The position numbers and the translations under genes are program-made. The notes beneath the pieces were generated by a model. It was given only the letters and a program-made list of their open reading frames with translations. It made no database searches and was not told the DNA's origin. Below, piece by piece: positions 1-9,714 of a DNA stretch of 64,000 nucleotides. The DNA comes from Lepas anatifera (Eukaryota > Arthropoda > Thecostraca > Lepadidae), in NCBI GenBank assembly GCA_034440635.1, contig JAOTON010002266.1, forward strand, positions 186,001-250,000, in the 5' to 3' direction. Positions within the stretch are counted from its first letter, which is position 1. Every line of letters begins with the position of its first letter.

Positions 1-333
1 GAGCCCAGCTCCTCTCCTCCCGCGTCGCACCTCGGTGGACTTGGCATATTTGGGCAGTGCTTTGCACATGTCGGGGCAGCTCGGAGGATCGGTTTACCCG
101 TACCGTTCCTAAGCACGCAAGCAGTGGCGCGCGTCAGGGGTTCTTGCCTTGCCTGCCAACCAACAAAGGTCTAAACGGTTAGGGGACCTAGCCGTATAGC
201 TATTATTTCAAGCTGTGGTGAAGGAAATCCGATCGGTGCATTGTACTGATCAACCAAGCCTACTGTAAATGTTCATAGCCTGATCCACTGTGCCAAATAC
301 AGCATTAACTAAAGGGTTATCTGTATCTATTAT
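1..333. other. Unassigned sequence at left edge
   Basis: I see no gene, tandem repeat or transposon end here. Base composition is mixed and there is no open frame of note. Confidence 0.4.
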
Positions 334-611
334 TATAACACACGCCCCGCTGGGGCCACTGGCATGACGCGCTCCGCTGGGGGGGCGAATTGCGCCCCCT
401 CCGTATCTCATTTCCTAGGAAAGCTAAAGGAAAATTACGGACTGCGTTCGAAAGCTCTTGACAAGACGAAGAGAAGTCACAAGGAGTATTTTTATGTCGG
501 GTCAATATTGAGGTCACAGAAGGCTCCATATGTTAACAGCAGAGCAGTGTGCGTTCCTCTCTCTAGATATGTACTCAGTGAAGCTAGAGCAAATCTGTAT
601 GCATCATTAGA
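334..611 (-). mobile_element. Family B TTAA element, partial copy (B3)
   Basis: This stretch matches, in reverse orientation, the right half of the complete B element at 48120-49159. Shared blocks include the terminal word ACACGCCCCGCTGGGG, the segment around AGCTAAAGGAAAATTACGGACTGCG, and a run ending near CATCATTGGATT. The match stops at 612, where element C1 begins with TTAA. The remaining half of B3 is not found nearby. Its outer end reads TATAACAC rather than TTAACAC, so the outer target site has decayed. No protein is encoded. Confidence 0.65.
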
Positions 612-1894
612 TTAACACGCGCACTGGAGGGGGGGCCTCGGATCCCCCCACCTGTTTTTCCGAGATGGCCGGAGAACCGCTCGTAGCCGAAACACGATAC
701 TTTGTAACATTAAACAGAATTTAATAGCGCGTCGATTGGTGAAGATTTTTTGAAAATCGCTGGAACATTTTTTGACTTATAGGCTTTTAACACGCGCATT
801 GACGGGGGTCTGAGCCACCTTCGCATTGACGGGGGTGGGTACCCGCCCCTAAGATCTCAAGAACCACGGTAGGTAGCGAAAAACGGTAAAAGGCGTTGGG
901 CTGCCCATCCACTTCTCCATCGAAAACATTTGAACCATTTTTGTCAGGTCACATTTAAGGTCACGAGAGGTCAAAACATGCCCGTCATAGGGATAACATG
1001 TAAAATTCAGTTTTTCGGGCATTACATCTGAACAAGTAAAGATAGAGCAAAACGACTTGAACTATATGAATCCTCTTAGCAAGCCGAATCGAATGATATA
1101 TAACTTGACCTTGCTAGGTTAAATCAAGGATTTGACCTGACCTGAGGTCAGGTCAGGGTCAAATTATATAAAATGCATATCATTAGAACTGCAAAGCCCA
1201 GGCGAGTCTAATGCAGCTAAAATAAATGCTCTATCACCATCCGTTTCTGAGTTATTCCGTAAAAACCATTTTTCCCATGTATTTCCAATGGAGAGGTCAT
1301 GCCTCGTACCTGACCTTAGGTCATCGATATCAAAAATACCGGAACATATGTTAGAGAACTCGGTGGGGCCATTATGTGATATGAGTTTCAATCGGATAAG
1401 TTCACCCTGCTCCGACTTATGCTATCTTAAACTTTTTTTGAGGTCGGGTCATTTGACCTGTACTGGTGACCTGACCTGAGATGACCTAACCTTAAAATTT
1501 TCACAGAAGATGTAAAAATGATGAGGGAAAAGGTATACCAAGTACGGCGGCGCTACGCGCCGCCGTTTTTTCTATCTCCGAAAAACCCGAGGGGGCGGGT
1601 ACCCGCCCCGTCAAGCGCGTGTTAAAGTCGGACCTGCATTTTGAGATCGCCGTAATCGCGCGGTCGGACCAGTTAGCTTGCATTGGAGACCGAGTGGTGA
1701 AGTCATAACACCATATAACCGGGATTATATGTCAAGGCCACCTCACATGAAGGTCAAGGTCAAGGTCAAAGGTTACAGGTCAAGGTCATATCTGCATTTT
1801 CAAGGTCACTGACCACAGTGCTTCTGGTCAAATGACGTTACCCAGTCTGACGTACATTATGCTATGACGTCATATACATTATGCTATGACGTCA
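612..1894 (+). mobile_element. Family C TTAA element (C1), split by A1
   Basis: C1 opens with TTAACACGCGCACTGGAGG at 612 and runs to 786. It is interrupted by A1 (787-1627) and resumes at 1628. It aligns with the uninterrupted C2 at 45836-46747 on both sides of the interruption. The body carries direct repeats of AGGTCA (around 1746-1790) and two perfect TGACGTCA words (1865-1872, 1887-1894). From about 1894 the sequence becomes a family D end, so C1 is chimeric or truncated. It is non-coding. Confidence 0.75.
787..1627 (+). mobile_element. Family A TTAA element (A1), inserted in C1
   Basis: An 841-bp element including both TTAA copies (787-790, 1624-1627). The left end reads TTAACACGCGCATTGACGG and the right end is its inverted counterpart with a C-rich run and GCGCGTGTTAA. 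Near-identical copies are A2 (3711) and A3 (5043). The interior holds about 17 GGTCA/TGACC words by my count, including a palindromic cluster of TGACC and GGTCA pentamers near 1136-1160. Short frames exist but none resembles a protein, so it is a non-autonomous element. Confidence 0.85.
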
Positions 1895-2040
1895 AGTAAT
1901 TTCTTACTGAATTCACGCGAGCTTTCTAATGCACTTTGCAGATTTTCGCTAACCCCCATATTTTCTGAGTTAGAGGGGGACCATCGATGGCCCCCGGTGG
2001 GGCGAAGGTGGCGCCGGACCCCCGGTGGGGCGCGTGTTAA
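1894..2040 (+). mobile_element. Family D element end (D1)
   Basis: About 147 bp matching, in reverse, the family D end at 39439-39600. Shared blocks include ACTGAATTCACGC, TTTCTAATGCACTTTGCAGA and the GC-rich end with CCCCCGGTGGGGCGCG followed by TTAA (2037-2040). Only one end is present and it is fused to the truncated C1. It is non-coding. Confidence 0.6.
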
Positions 2041-2120
2041 CTGGGGGCCATTTACCCTTCCAGTCGGCCGAAATGCCCCCCCTACTCCCTAGTGCCCGGA
2101 AATTGGTCCCCCAGTGAAAT
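2037..2120 (+). mobile_element. Family H element end
   Basis: TTAACTGGGGGCCATTT followed by a GC-rich run containing GGCCGAAATGCCC matches, in reverse, the 80-bp stub at 28645-28727. It shares its TTAA with the D1 end. The partner end was not found. Confidence 0.45.
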
Positions 2121-2548
2121 AGGCCGATGACTTAGAATTGACCAAATACAGACTCGCCTAACGAAAATAAGACAGAACACTACCCGATAATTGTAACTTT
2201 GTTCTATTTCTGGTCCCGAAGTGGCAATCCACAAAAATTGTGTTTAAAAATTTCCACCCGTGGCTGTCTACTCCATCGTGCGAAGACTAAACAAAGCGAG
2301 TAGTTACGGGAAATCCCGGCAAAGCAGCCTCAGCATCAACAAATCACAACGCTAGAGAAGAACGCTGGCCTACAACCAATCAAACATCCTGTTCTATCCG
2401 ACCGGAATCCCACGTCCCAGCCAGTACCGTGATATTGCATGATGCTCTCATTTCACACGCAGTCAGTTCCAGCACTAAGAGCTCGTCCGTGGATTAGACG
2501 GGACACGGTGTAGTCAAAGTGTGTAAGACTGGTTGCTGGTGTGGCGGT
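2121..2548. promoter_or_regulatory. Unassigned sequence with possible initiator upstream of 2549 ORF
   Basis: There is no repeat or transposon end here. A TCAGTT word near 2462, about 85 nt before the ATG at 2549, resembles an arthropod initiator. No clear TATA box sits 25-30 nt upstream of it, only an AT-rich GATATTGCATG. The promoter reading is weak. Confidence 0.2.
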
Positions 2549-2671
2549 ATGAAGTTCTTAGCCTTTTTGTTTATTATTGTGGTGGTAGCATACATAAGCG
2601 TCGCCACCGGCAGAAAAGTGAGGGGCCAGCCAAACTTCAACCTGATGCAGACAGCAAGCTTTCCACGTTAG
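2549..2671 (+). CDS. Small signal-peptide ORF or first exon of a secreted protein
   Basis: A 40-codon frame beginning MKFLAFLFII. It has a basic residue at position 2, a hydrophobic core at residues 3-18 (FLAFLFIIVVVAYISV) and a small-residue region ATG before RK, which is the layout of a cleavable secretory signal. The remaining 19 residues (KVRGQPNFNLMQTASFPR region) could be a short mature peptide. Alternatively, coding may leave the exon at the donor-like AAAA|GTGAGG near 2618, just after the signal, as many secreted proteins do. It lies alone in non-repetitive DNA about 1 kb before A2. I do not recognise the family and make no functional claim. Confidence 0.4.
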   Translation: MKFLAFLFIIVVVAYISVATGRKVRGQPNFNLMQTASFPR

Positions 2672-3710
2672 TACCAAAAACGTTTTCGAATTCGGGCTCC
2701 TCGTTGCCTTCCGCAGCGGCTGGTTATACAAATTTCCGGTTTACTCCCATTTTGAATGAGATCAGGAAATTGTTCGTCAAAAATTTGGTGGGGGGAAGGT
2801 GATCGATGATCCTAAAAAATGTTCTGGTTATATTGATAAAATCATTCCATCCTCACGCGGGGCTGGAAGGGCACCCCTGGATTCCTATTAGATGGGCAGT
2901 GTGCTAAAAATATTGCGTCAAGTCAATATCAAACTGTCAACAATTAGTTTTAAACAGTGATACAAGCCACTTTTTCTCTGATTTTATGACTACCGCTAGG
3001 GGTCGTGTTAGCCTCAAATATGGCTTTTGTGGTGCTTATTTGGCTCTTTTAGTGGAAATAACATTTTGCCCCTCTGTGGCCCTTTTTCTAACTCGGTTTG
3101 ACCTTTTCCGCTGAAAAAGAACCTGGCAGCCCTGGGCAGCATCTATAATCTCTAGACTTGGAATAACTAAGAAATTGAGAAACATTTTTTAACACTAACA
3201 TGTCTAAGTTTTATTAGACCCCTTAAAATGGAGTCTTTACCCTTTGAAAACACTATAATGGCCAGCACAAGAAATGCCCCCCCACTGACTTTTCCTTAAA
3301 AAATGCCCTGCTTTGATTACCTTGTCCATCTCCCCCCATGGGGTGACCATGTTACCCCCTTAGGTTGGGCGAAATGGACTTTTGCTACTTTTTTCTAAAC
3401 TTAACCCAAATCTTAATACAATAATTACAGACACATATATGCTTGCACAGAGGTATATAAATGTCTGAAGTATCTCTACAGCCAAAATAGGAACAAACCA
3501 AGCTCATTAAGTCATCGAAAACTCACACAATCGTTACGGTGTCCGCGACCACCCACTTTCCCCTACATTTCATGAAGATTCTGAGGAAGGGCTGTGTTCG
3601 AATTATTTTTACGGTTTTTGTTATTTTATGCATCCAGGATTCAAAGAGACATGTCAATTAACAACTTAAGTTTGATGAATGGCGCCTGCCATATATGGTG
3701 ATTATGTAGC
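2672..3710. other. Unassigned non-repetitive sequence
   Basis: Mixed composition with short frames only. No splice-bounded coding segment was recognised. If the USP-like exon at 4577 belongs to a real gene, the right part of this stretch would be its upstream intron. Confidence 0.35.
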
Positions 3711-4561
3711 TTAACACGCGCATTGACGGGGGTCTGAGCCACCTTCGCTTTGACGAGGGGGAGGCGGGTACCCACCCCCCCTCCTAAGATCTCGAGAACC
3801 ACGGTAGGTAGCGAAAAACGGCAAACGGTGTTGGGTAGCCGATCCGCCTCCATCCAAAATATTTGAACCAATTTTTTGTCAGGTCAGATTTAAGGTCACG
3901 AGAGGTCAAAAAGGCCGTAATAGGGATAACATGTAAATTGAGTTTTTTGGCCATTACATCTGAACAATTAAAGATAGAGCAAAACGACTTAAACTATATG
4001 AATCCTCGCAGCAAGTCGAATCGAATGATATATGACTTGACCTTACTAGGTCAAATCAAGGATTTGACCTGAACTGAGGTCAGGTCAGGGTCTAATTATA
4101 TAAAATGTATATCATTAGAACTGCAAAGCCAAGGCAAGTCTAATGCAGCTAAAATAAACGCTCTATCACTACCCGTTACTGAGTTATACAGTAAAAATAA
4201 TTTTTACCATGTGTTTCCAATGGAGAGGTCATGGCTCGTACCTGACCTTAGGTCATCGATATAAAAAATACCGGACTATATTTTAGAGAACTCTGTGGGC
4301 CCATTATGTGATATGAATTTCAATCGGATAAGTTCACCCTGCTCCGACTTATGCTATCTTAAACTTTTCTTGAGGTCAGGTCACTTGACCTGTACTGGTG
4401 ACCTGACCTGAGATGACCTAACCTTAAAATATTCACATAAGCTGTTAAAATGATGAGGCAAAAGGTATGCCAAGTACGGCGGCGCTACGCGCCACCGTTT
4501 TTCTGCTATCTCCAAAAACCTGAGGGGGCGGGTACCCACCCCCCGTCAATGCACGTGTTAA
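3711..4561 (+). mobile_element. Family A TTAA element (A2), complete
   Basis: An 851-bp copy bounded by TTAA at 3711-3714 and 4558-4561, collinear with A1 and A3 throughout. The left end is TTAACACGCGCATTGACGG and the right end reads GTCAATGCACGTGTTAA. Its right TTAA lies only 15 bp before the splice acceptor of the protease-like exon, so it sits within the putative intron near the acceptor. It is non-coding. Confidence 0.88.
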
Positions 4562-4576
4562 GTGTTTTACCTACAG

Positions 4577-4868
4577 CGGCAGCACATCCCTCCAAGCCCT
4601 CGCTCACGGCACTTTTCCCCTTACCGACCTGGACCTCAGTTGAAAGGCCCTCGAGCATCCGCAAATATCAGACAGCCTTGTGTTTGACCTGTATGGAGCG
4701 GTAGAACACCATGGCAGCCCCCAGACCAGCCATTACTCTGAATTCTGCTGGAACCAGTCAAAGGCTGGTTGGTGCCACATTAACGATGCCTGTGTCAAGG
4801 AAGTACCGACCGAGATGAAGCAGGCAACAGCGTACGTGCTTTGTTACGCCGCCAAAAATTATGTTTAG
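4577..4868 (+). pseudogene. Ubiquitin-specific protease (USP/UCH family C19) C-terminal exon, with in-frame stop
   Basis: In the frame beginning at 4578 the translation shows the C-terminal signature of the USP deubiquitinase fold: FPLTDLDLS, then VFDLYGAVEHHGS, a HYSEFC catalytic-His box, GWCHINDACVKEV and AYVLCYAAK before a TAG at 4866-4868. In USPs this block supplies the catalytic His and the Asp/Asn of a cysteine protease that removes ubiquitin. The usual GGHY is TSHY here, but His and Asp are retained. TTTTACCTACAG (to 4576) is a good splice acceptor. A TGA at 4641-4643 interrupts the frame 76 codons before the end. The Cys-box half is not visible in the window. It is either a decaying gene copy or a real last exon with a sequence error. 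The family assignment is fairly secure; function is doubtful. Confidence 0.7.
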
Positions 4869-5042
4869 TTCGTGTTAAAGTGGTTTTCTTTCACTTTTTC
4901 AATGACAGAATGTGGCGTAAAATAAATTAAAATTTCGCAATATAATGATGAGACTAATATATGGCATAATATTGGATGGTAATAAACAACTTTTCTAGGA
5001 GCTTGTCACCTTCAAAGCGGTCCCTTTCGAACGAAAAATCGC

Positions 5043-5895
5043 TTAACACACGCATTGACGGGGGTCTGAGCCACCTTCGCATTGACGGGGGAGGGGGCGG
5101 GTACCCGCCCCCCTAAGATCTCAAGAACCACGGTAGGTAGCAAAAAACGGTAAACGGCGTTGGGCTGCCCATCTACTTCTCCATCGAAAACATTTGTACC
5201 ATTTTTTTGTCAGGTCACATTTAAGGTCACGAGAGGTCAAAACATGCCGTCATAGGGATAACATGTAAATTCAGTTTTTCGGCCATTACATCTGAACAAG
5301 TAAAGATAGAGCAAACCGACTTGAACTGTATGAATCCTCTTAGCAAGCCGAATCGAATGATATATAATCTGACCTTGCCAGGTCAAATCAAGGATTTGAC
5401 CTGACCTGAGATCAGGTCAGGGTCAAATTATATAAAATGCATATCATTAGAACCGCAAAGCCCAGGCGAGTCTAATGCAGCTAAAATAAATGCTCTATCA
5501 CCATCTGTTACTGAGTTATTCCTTAAAAACCATATTTTCCATGTATTTCCAATGGCGAGGTCATGCCTCATACCTGACCTTAGGTCATCGATATCAAAAA
5601 TACCAGAACATATTCTAGAGAACTTGGTGGGGCCATTATGTGATATGAGTTTCAATTGGATAAGTTCACCCTGCTCCGACTTATGCTATTTTAAACTTTT
5701 TTTGAGGTCGGGTCACTTGACCTGTACTGGTGACCTGACCTGCGATGACTTAGCCTTAAAATTTTCACTGAAGTTGTAAAAATGATGAGGGAAAAGGTAT
5801 GCTAAGTACGGCGTCGCTACGCGCCGCCGTTTTTCTGCTATCTTCGAAAAACCCGAGGGGGGTGGGTACCCGCCCCCCGTCAATGCGCGTGTTGA
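5043..5895 (+). mobile_element. Family A TTAA element (A3), complete
   Basis: An 853-bp copy collinear with A1 and A2. The left target is TTAA (5043-5046) while the right reads TTGA (5892-5895), a one-base decay. The interior has the same order of blocks as A1: inverted end, CGAGAACCACGGTAGGTAGC-like segment, GGTCA cluster, palindrome, core with CCATTATGTGATATGAG, and right end. It is non-coding. Confidence 0.87.
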
Positions 5896-6180
5896 AATGG
5901 TATTTAGTGGCAGACAAAGGGAGCTCAGCTGACCATTATGGGCCCAGCTGGTCAGAAAGAACTCTGCTGGTTCTAGATAGCTTAATGGTCACAAAGAGTT
6001 CTGCTGGTATCTGCAGGCCCTCTGTAACTAATTACAGAGAACCATGCTGTATGCAGAGGGCCACCAGGACCCTTCAAATCTTCTTACGAGGTATCCAGCT
6101 GATTAAAAAGGGCACTCTCATTGATAGCGGGGAATACGATCAAATGTGGGTCCAACTGGTTTCAAAGAGTCCTATAGTTA
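5896..6180. repeat. Degenerate GGGCCC/CAGCTG repeat fragment
   Basis: Phrases such as GGGCCCAGCTGGTCAGAAAG and AACTCTGCTGGTTC resemble the units of the larger array at 9715-12028. The copy is short and badly degraded. An open frame crosses it but it carries no recognisable domain. Confidence 0.4.
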
Positions 6181-6660
6181 CATATACTTCTTCTGATAGT
6201 CCCAGTAGACCCATTTGGCTACAATGGGAGTTGAGTTATAACCACGGTGGTCGGTGGGCCTCCGAGCCACACTGATAAAAATGACACCTTTTTGCCATTT
6301 GGTGACACCGTCAAAAACAGGGTCAGACACCGTATTTGAGATTTTTGGTAGGGTTGGGAGAAGAGATTGCTTCAATTGAAAGGAGTCACGACCCTCATCA
6401 AAAGGAGTCACGACACCCATCTGACTCCTTACCTGACCACCATTTCAGGGGTACCTGACACTGCTTTACGGTGTATTTCTTTGCGAAGTACTCTAAATCA
6501 GTGTGTTAATACACATGTATTGATGCCGTCTTATGGTGTTAGTGTAGATTGACTCCTCACTTGTGACCCCGTATCTTAGCGTCTTTTTTCTTGCGACTCC
6601 TTTCTCCACCCAGTCGGTCAAAAAAGTAATGGTAGATGAGCATTTCTGTATTTATATTAG
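6181..6660. repeat. Degenerate GAGTCA(C/G)GACACC repeat, part 1
   Basis: Recurring GGAGTCACGAC, GGTCAGACACC and CTGACACTG words at irregular spacing, the same motif family as 7940-8420. Period is roughly 20-30 bp where it can be followed. Non-coding. Confidence 0.4.
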
Positions 6661-7390
6661 TTCACGAGTTTAACACATAATCACCGAACGTGTTTTCAAC
6701 CACGGCACGCATTCCATCAGCAATAATTTTACACATGGATGTCGAAATGCTGCAATCATATCAAAGTTTTCTGAGTTATTATGCAGCCACGACATTCGGA
6801 TATAAATACGTGGGCCCTGTCTTGGAAAAGCCTTTGCATTATAATGATACACACGTAGTGACAAAATGCACAGCGCTGTTACTAGCTTCTAGATCATTTT
6901 CGGCACTATCGGGTCGAGAGACCTCGGGGTCGAGAGACCACACCAAAGTCTCTCGAACTCGTGACTCAGAACACTCCCGTACGTAGTCGCTGAATTCCCT
7001 GATACCTTTTCATCGCCTACGATAGGAGGTACTCACAATGTTGAGTCGAATATCTTGCTCATAATTTGAAAAATGTTTTGCAGAGACAGCACGTTCGGGT
7101 TGTTTCACAGATATGTAAGAAAAAACATTGTGCTGGTGTTGAACGTTAAATATTACAAACAGGATCAGTTTACGCCCTGGAAAGAATGGAATTGGTTAGA
7201 TCAAATTTTGTAAATGCATCGTAAACGTTCGCATATGGGGCTCGTATAGCACATGGTACATCATGGCACAGGGTTCTGAAGAGAAATGAAGGTCAAATGC
7301 TCCGTAAAGGGACACAGGACGTCAATAATTACAGGGAATAGAAGCTGTGAGTTTTCGACTGCAGCCAAAACCAATAGCCGATTGTCACAG
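6661..7390. other. Unassigned sequence
   Basis: Two TCGGGTCGAGAGACC-like words occur near 6910-6945. I see no gene, transposon end or other clear repeat. Confidence 0.3.
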
Positions 7391-7939
7391 CCTTCACACA
7401 CGCATTGACTGGGGTCTGAGCCACCTTCACTTTGACGGGGTCGTGTACCCGCCCCCCTGAAATCTCGAGAATTATGTTAGATAGATAAAACGGTAAAATT
7501 TGTTGGATAAACCCTCCAGGTCTTTATCTAAAGCATCTGAACAATTTTAGTCAGGTCAAATTTAAGGTTACTAGAGGGCAAGGCATGTCACCATAAGGAT
7601 AAGATGGACATGAAGGTGTTTCGTCATTTAATCTGAACCAGTAGAGATAGAGCAAACAGATATAAAGAGTATCCACCAAATAAGCAGACTTCTAAGATAT
7701 GCTCGATGATATTTCTTAAATTGAAGGCACATAAGTTTGCAATGTGCATCCTCCAATGCATCAGTCTATAAACCGTATGACACATTGCATACAATTATAT
7801 ATTCACTTAGCTTACCCTGCTCACATTGCTTCTGCACACAAAATGAGGCGGGTTTGCGCCGTTTTGCAGCAACAAAAACGGAAATAGCACGTGCTGTGAC
7901 GTCACAGAAGAGTCAGACTACCCAGTGAGGGGCAAAATT

Positions 7940-8420
7940 ATCTACAAAAGTGTCGCGACCACTCACAAGCTAAGTGCAGGGAGTCAGACGCCTTCCTGGA
8001 AGAGTCTGACACTCTTCATACACCCTACGAAAGGAGTCGGACACCTTTCTTGAGAGAGTCAGACACCCTACCGACACCTCACGAAGAGAGTCAAATTCCT
8101 CATTTGGTGGTCGAGATACCTCCATTAAAATGCCTGACACCCTTAATGTTGTAGTAACTCCCGATGTGTGTATTGTTTTGACGCCAGAAAGTGGTGTCAG
8201 AAATGGTGTTCAAAATGAGGAGTCACGTTACTTTTGGAAATGACACCGGTTAAAGGTTACTGGCGCCAAATGATGGGATCTTGTACCCAAAAATATTCAT
8301 CAGTCCACCAGAAAAGGGTGTCACATTCGCTATATTTTAGGGTCACCTTAGAGCTGGGTGTCATTTTTTCTTTCAGTGCACTTTCGTCCTGGTGGGGGCT
8401 TTGAAATACTCCCTCGAAAA
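7940..8420. repeat. Degenerate GAGTCAGACACC repeat, part 2
   Basis: Words of the type GGAGTCAGACGCC, GAGTCTGACACTC, GGAGTCGGACACC and GAGTCAGACACCC recur every 20-30 bp, fading towards 8420. It probably belongs with 6181-6660; the two are separated by 1.3 kb. Confidence 0.5.
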
Positions 8421-8734
8421 TGGCCCATATGCGGGATAGTGAAAAAGCGATCGCAGGTGGATGGCCCATAAAAATCCATGAAGAAACTGCATTGGTCACT
8501 TTTCTGGGTCAGGTCAATATTGAGGTCCTGACAGGTCAAGAAGGTGGCATGTTAGAGAAGAGTTGCTGGACTCTGGCGTCTGATAGAGTTCAGTTATATT
8601 CATTTTTTAAACGTCATTTTGTTTATGCACCTCTTTACGGCCAATCGGATGATGTATTATATGACTATGCTAGGTCGAAACATAAAAATGGCTCGAACTA
8701 AGGTCAGGTCAAGGTCACCATCTAACCTAGCATA

Positions 8735-8784
8735 GACAATATTCACATTTCAACCAACACAACAGATGTTGAAATGTGAATATC
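8735..8784. repeat. Inverted repeat, 16-bp arms
   Basis: ATATTCACATTTCAAC (8739-8754) and its exact reverse complement (8768-8783) with a 13-nt loop. GACA and TGTC extend the stem with one bulge. It lies inside the old A6 copy. Confidence 0.8.
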
Positions 8785-9129
8785 TGTCGATCACTGTAAT
8801 ACAATAGTCAATATGCATATCGATCGATTCAAAATAACAATCCAAACGTAATGGTATCAAAATATTAGTTTTATCATAATGTCTTGCAAAGTTATTGACC
8901 CAAGTCTGAAAACCTGCTTAAGTCTGAAAAACCTGCTTAAGTAGCCCCAGATGACCTCTCATAGGTCACAGGTCCACACTTGCAACATGAATCAATAAAA
9001 GGGCCTAGGATACCATAATAATACCATAATTTGGAGAATATGAAGGTATCCAAAGCGGTATCTACAGAAATAGAGCAATTCTCGACCAATTGCCATTTTT
9101 TTCTCATGCATTTTTAAAGGGAGAGGTCA

Positions 9130-9188
9130 GTTAGTTATTTGGGCTTAGGGGGCGCACCAGCCTGGCAAGGCCATATAGCGTCCAGAAA
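9130..9188 (-). mobile_element. 5'-truncated SINE fragment with 14-bp target duplication
   Basis: The 59-bp insert contains GGCGCACCAGCCTGGCAAGGCC and CATATAGCGTC, the shared tail of the SINEs at 23836 and 60716. It is flanked by a perfect direct repeat AAAGGGAGAGGTCA (9116-9129 and 9189-9202), the mark of target-primed insertion. Only the 3' end was inserted. Confidence 0.75.
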
Positions 9189-9714
9189 AAAGGGAGAGGT
9201 CATGATCTGTACCGGGCCCTAGGTCATCTATACGAAAAATCCCGGAATATATTTCGTAAACCTCAAGCACTTACTATGTAGATATGTTTCAATTGGAAAG
9301 ATTCGCCATTTTCTTACTTATGCCACTTTAAACATTTTTGGAGGTCATGTCGATTGACCTATACTGGTGAAGTGACCTGAGATTACCCGACCTTAAAATG
9401 TTGGGGAAAATTGCATAATTGATCAAGAATAAGCTGTGCCAAGTATGGCAGCGCTTCGCGCCGCCGTTTATTCGTGCCGCCGGAAAAACCGGAGGGGTGT
9501 TGAAACACTCCCCATTGGGGCAAGGGTGAAAAGGAGGGGCCAGCTGGTTCTGCTGGTTATGGACAACGCTGTGGGTTACAATGGACCGTGCTGGCTATTG
9601 GTGATGGGTTATGGAGGCATTATAACTACAAAACATCTTGCGGGTCACAAATTGTTTGCTGCTTTAAAGTAGCCTACAAGCTACACAGGTCTTCGGTGGA
9701 TTTAGGGGGCCAAC

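Larger units (their letters stand above)
7391..9535 (+). mobile_element. Divergent family A element (A6) with internal insertions
   Basis: The left part (7391-7700) parallels A1: CACACACGCATTGACTGGGG, GGTCTGAGCCACCTTC, a GTCAGGTCAAATTTAAGG block and AGATAGAGCAAAC. The right part (about 9060-9535) parallels the other half: GAGAGGTCATG, CTAGGTCATC, CCGGAATATATTTCG, CTTGACC-rich end and GCAGCGCTTCGCGCCGCCG. Between them lies unrelated DNA including the GACACC repeat and a GGTCA-rich stretch near 8500-8720. The left target reads TTCA and the right end lacks an intact TTAA, so this is an old copy. A short SINE fragment sits at 9130-9188. Confidence 0.6.
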
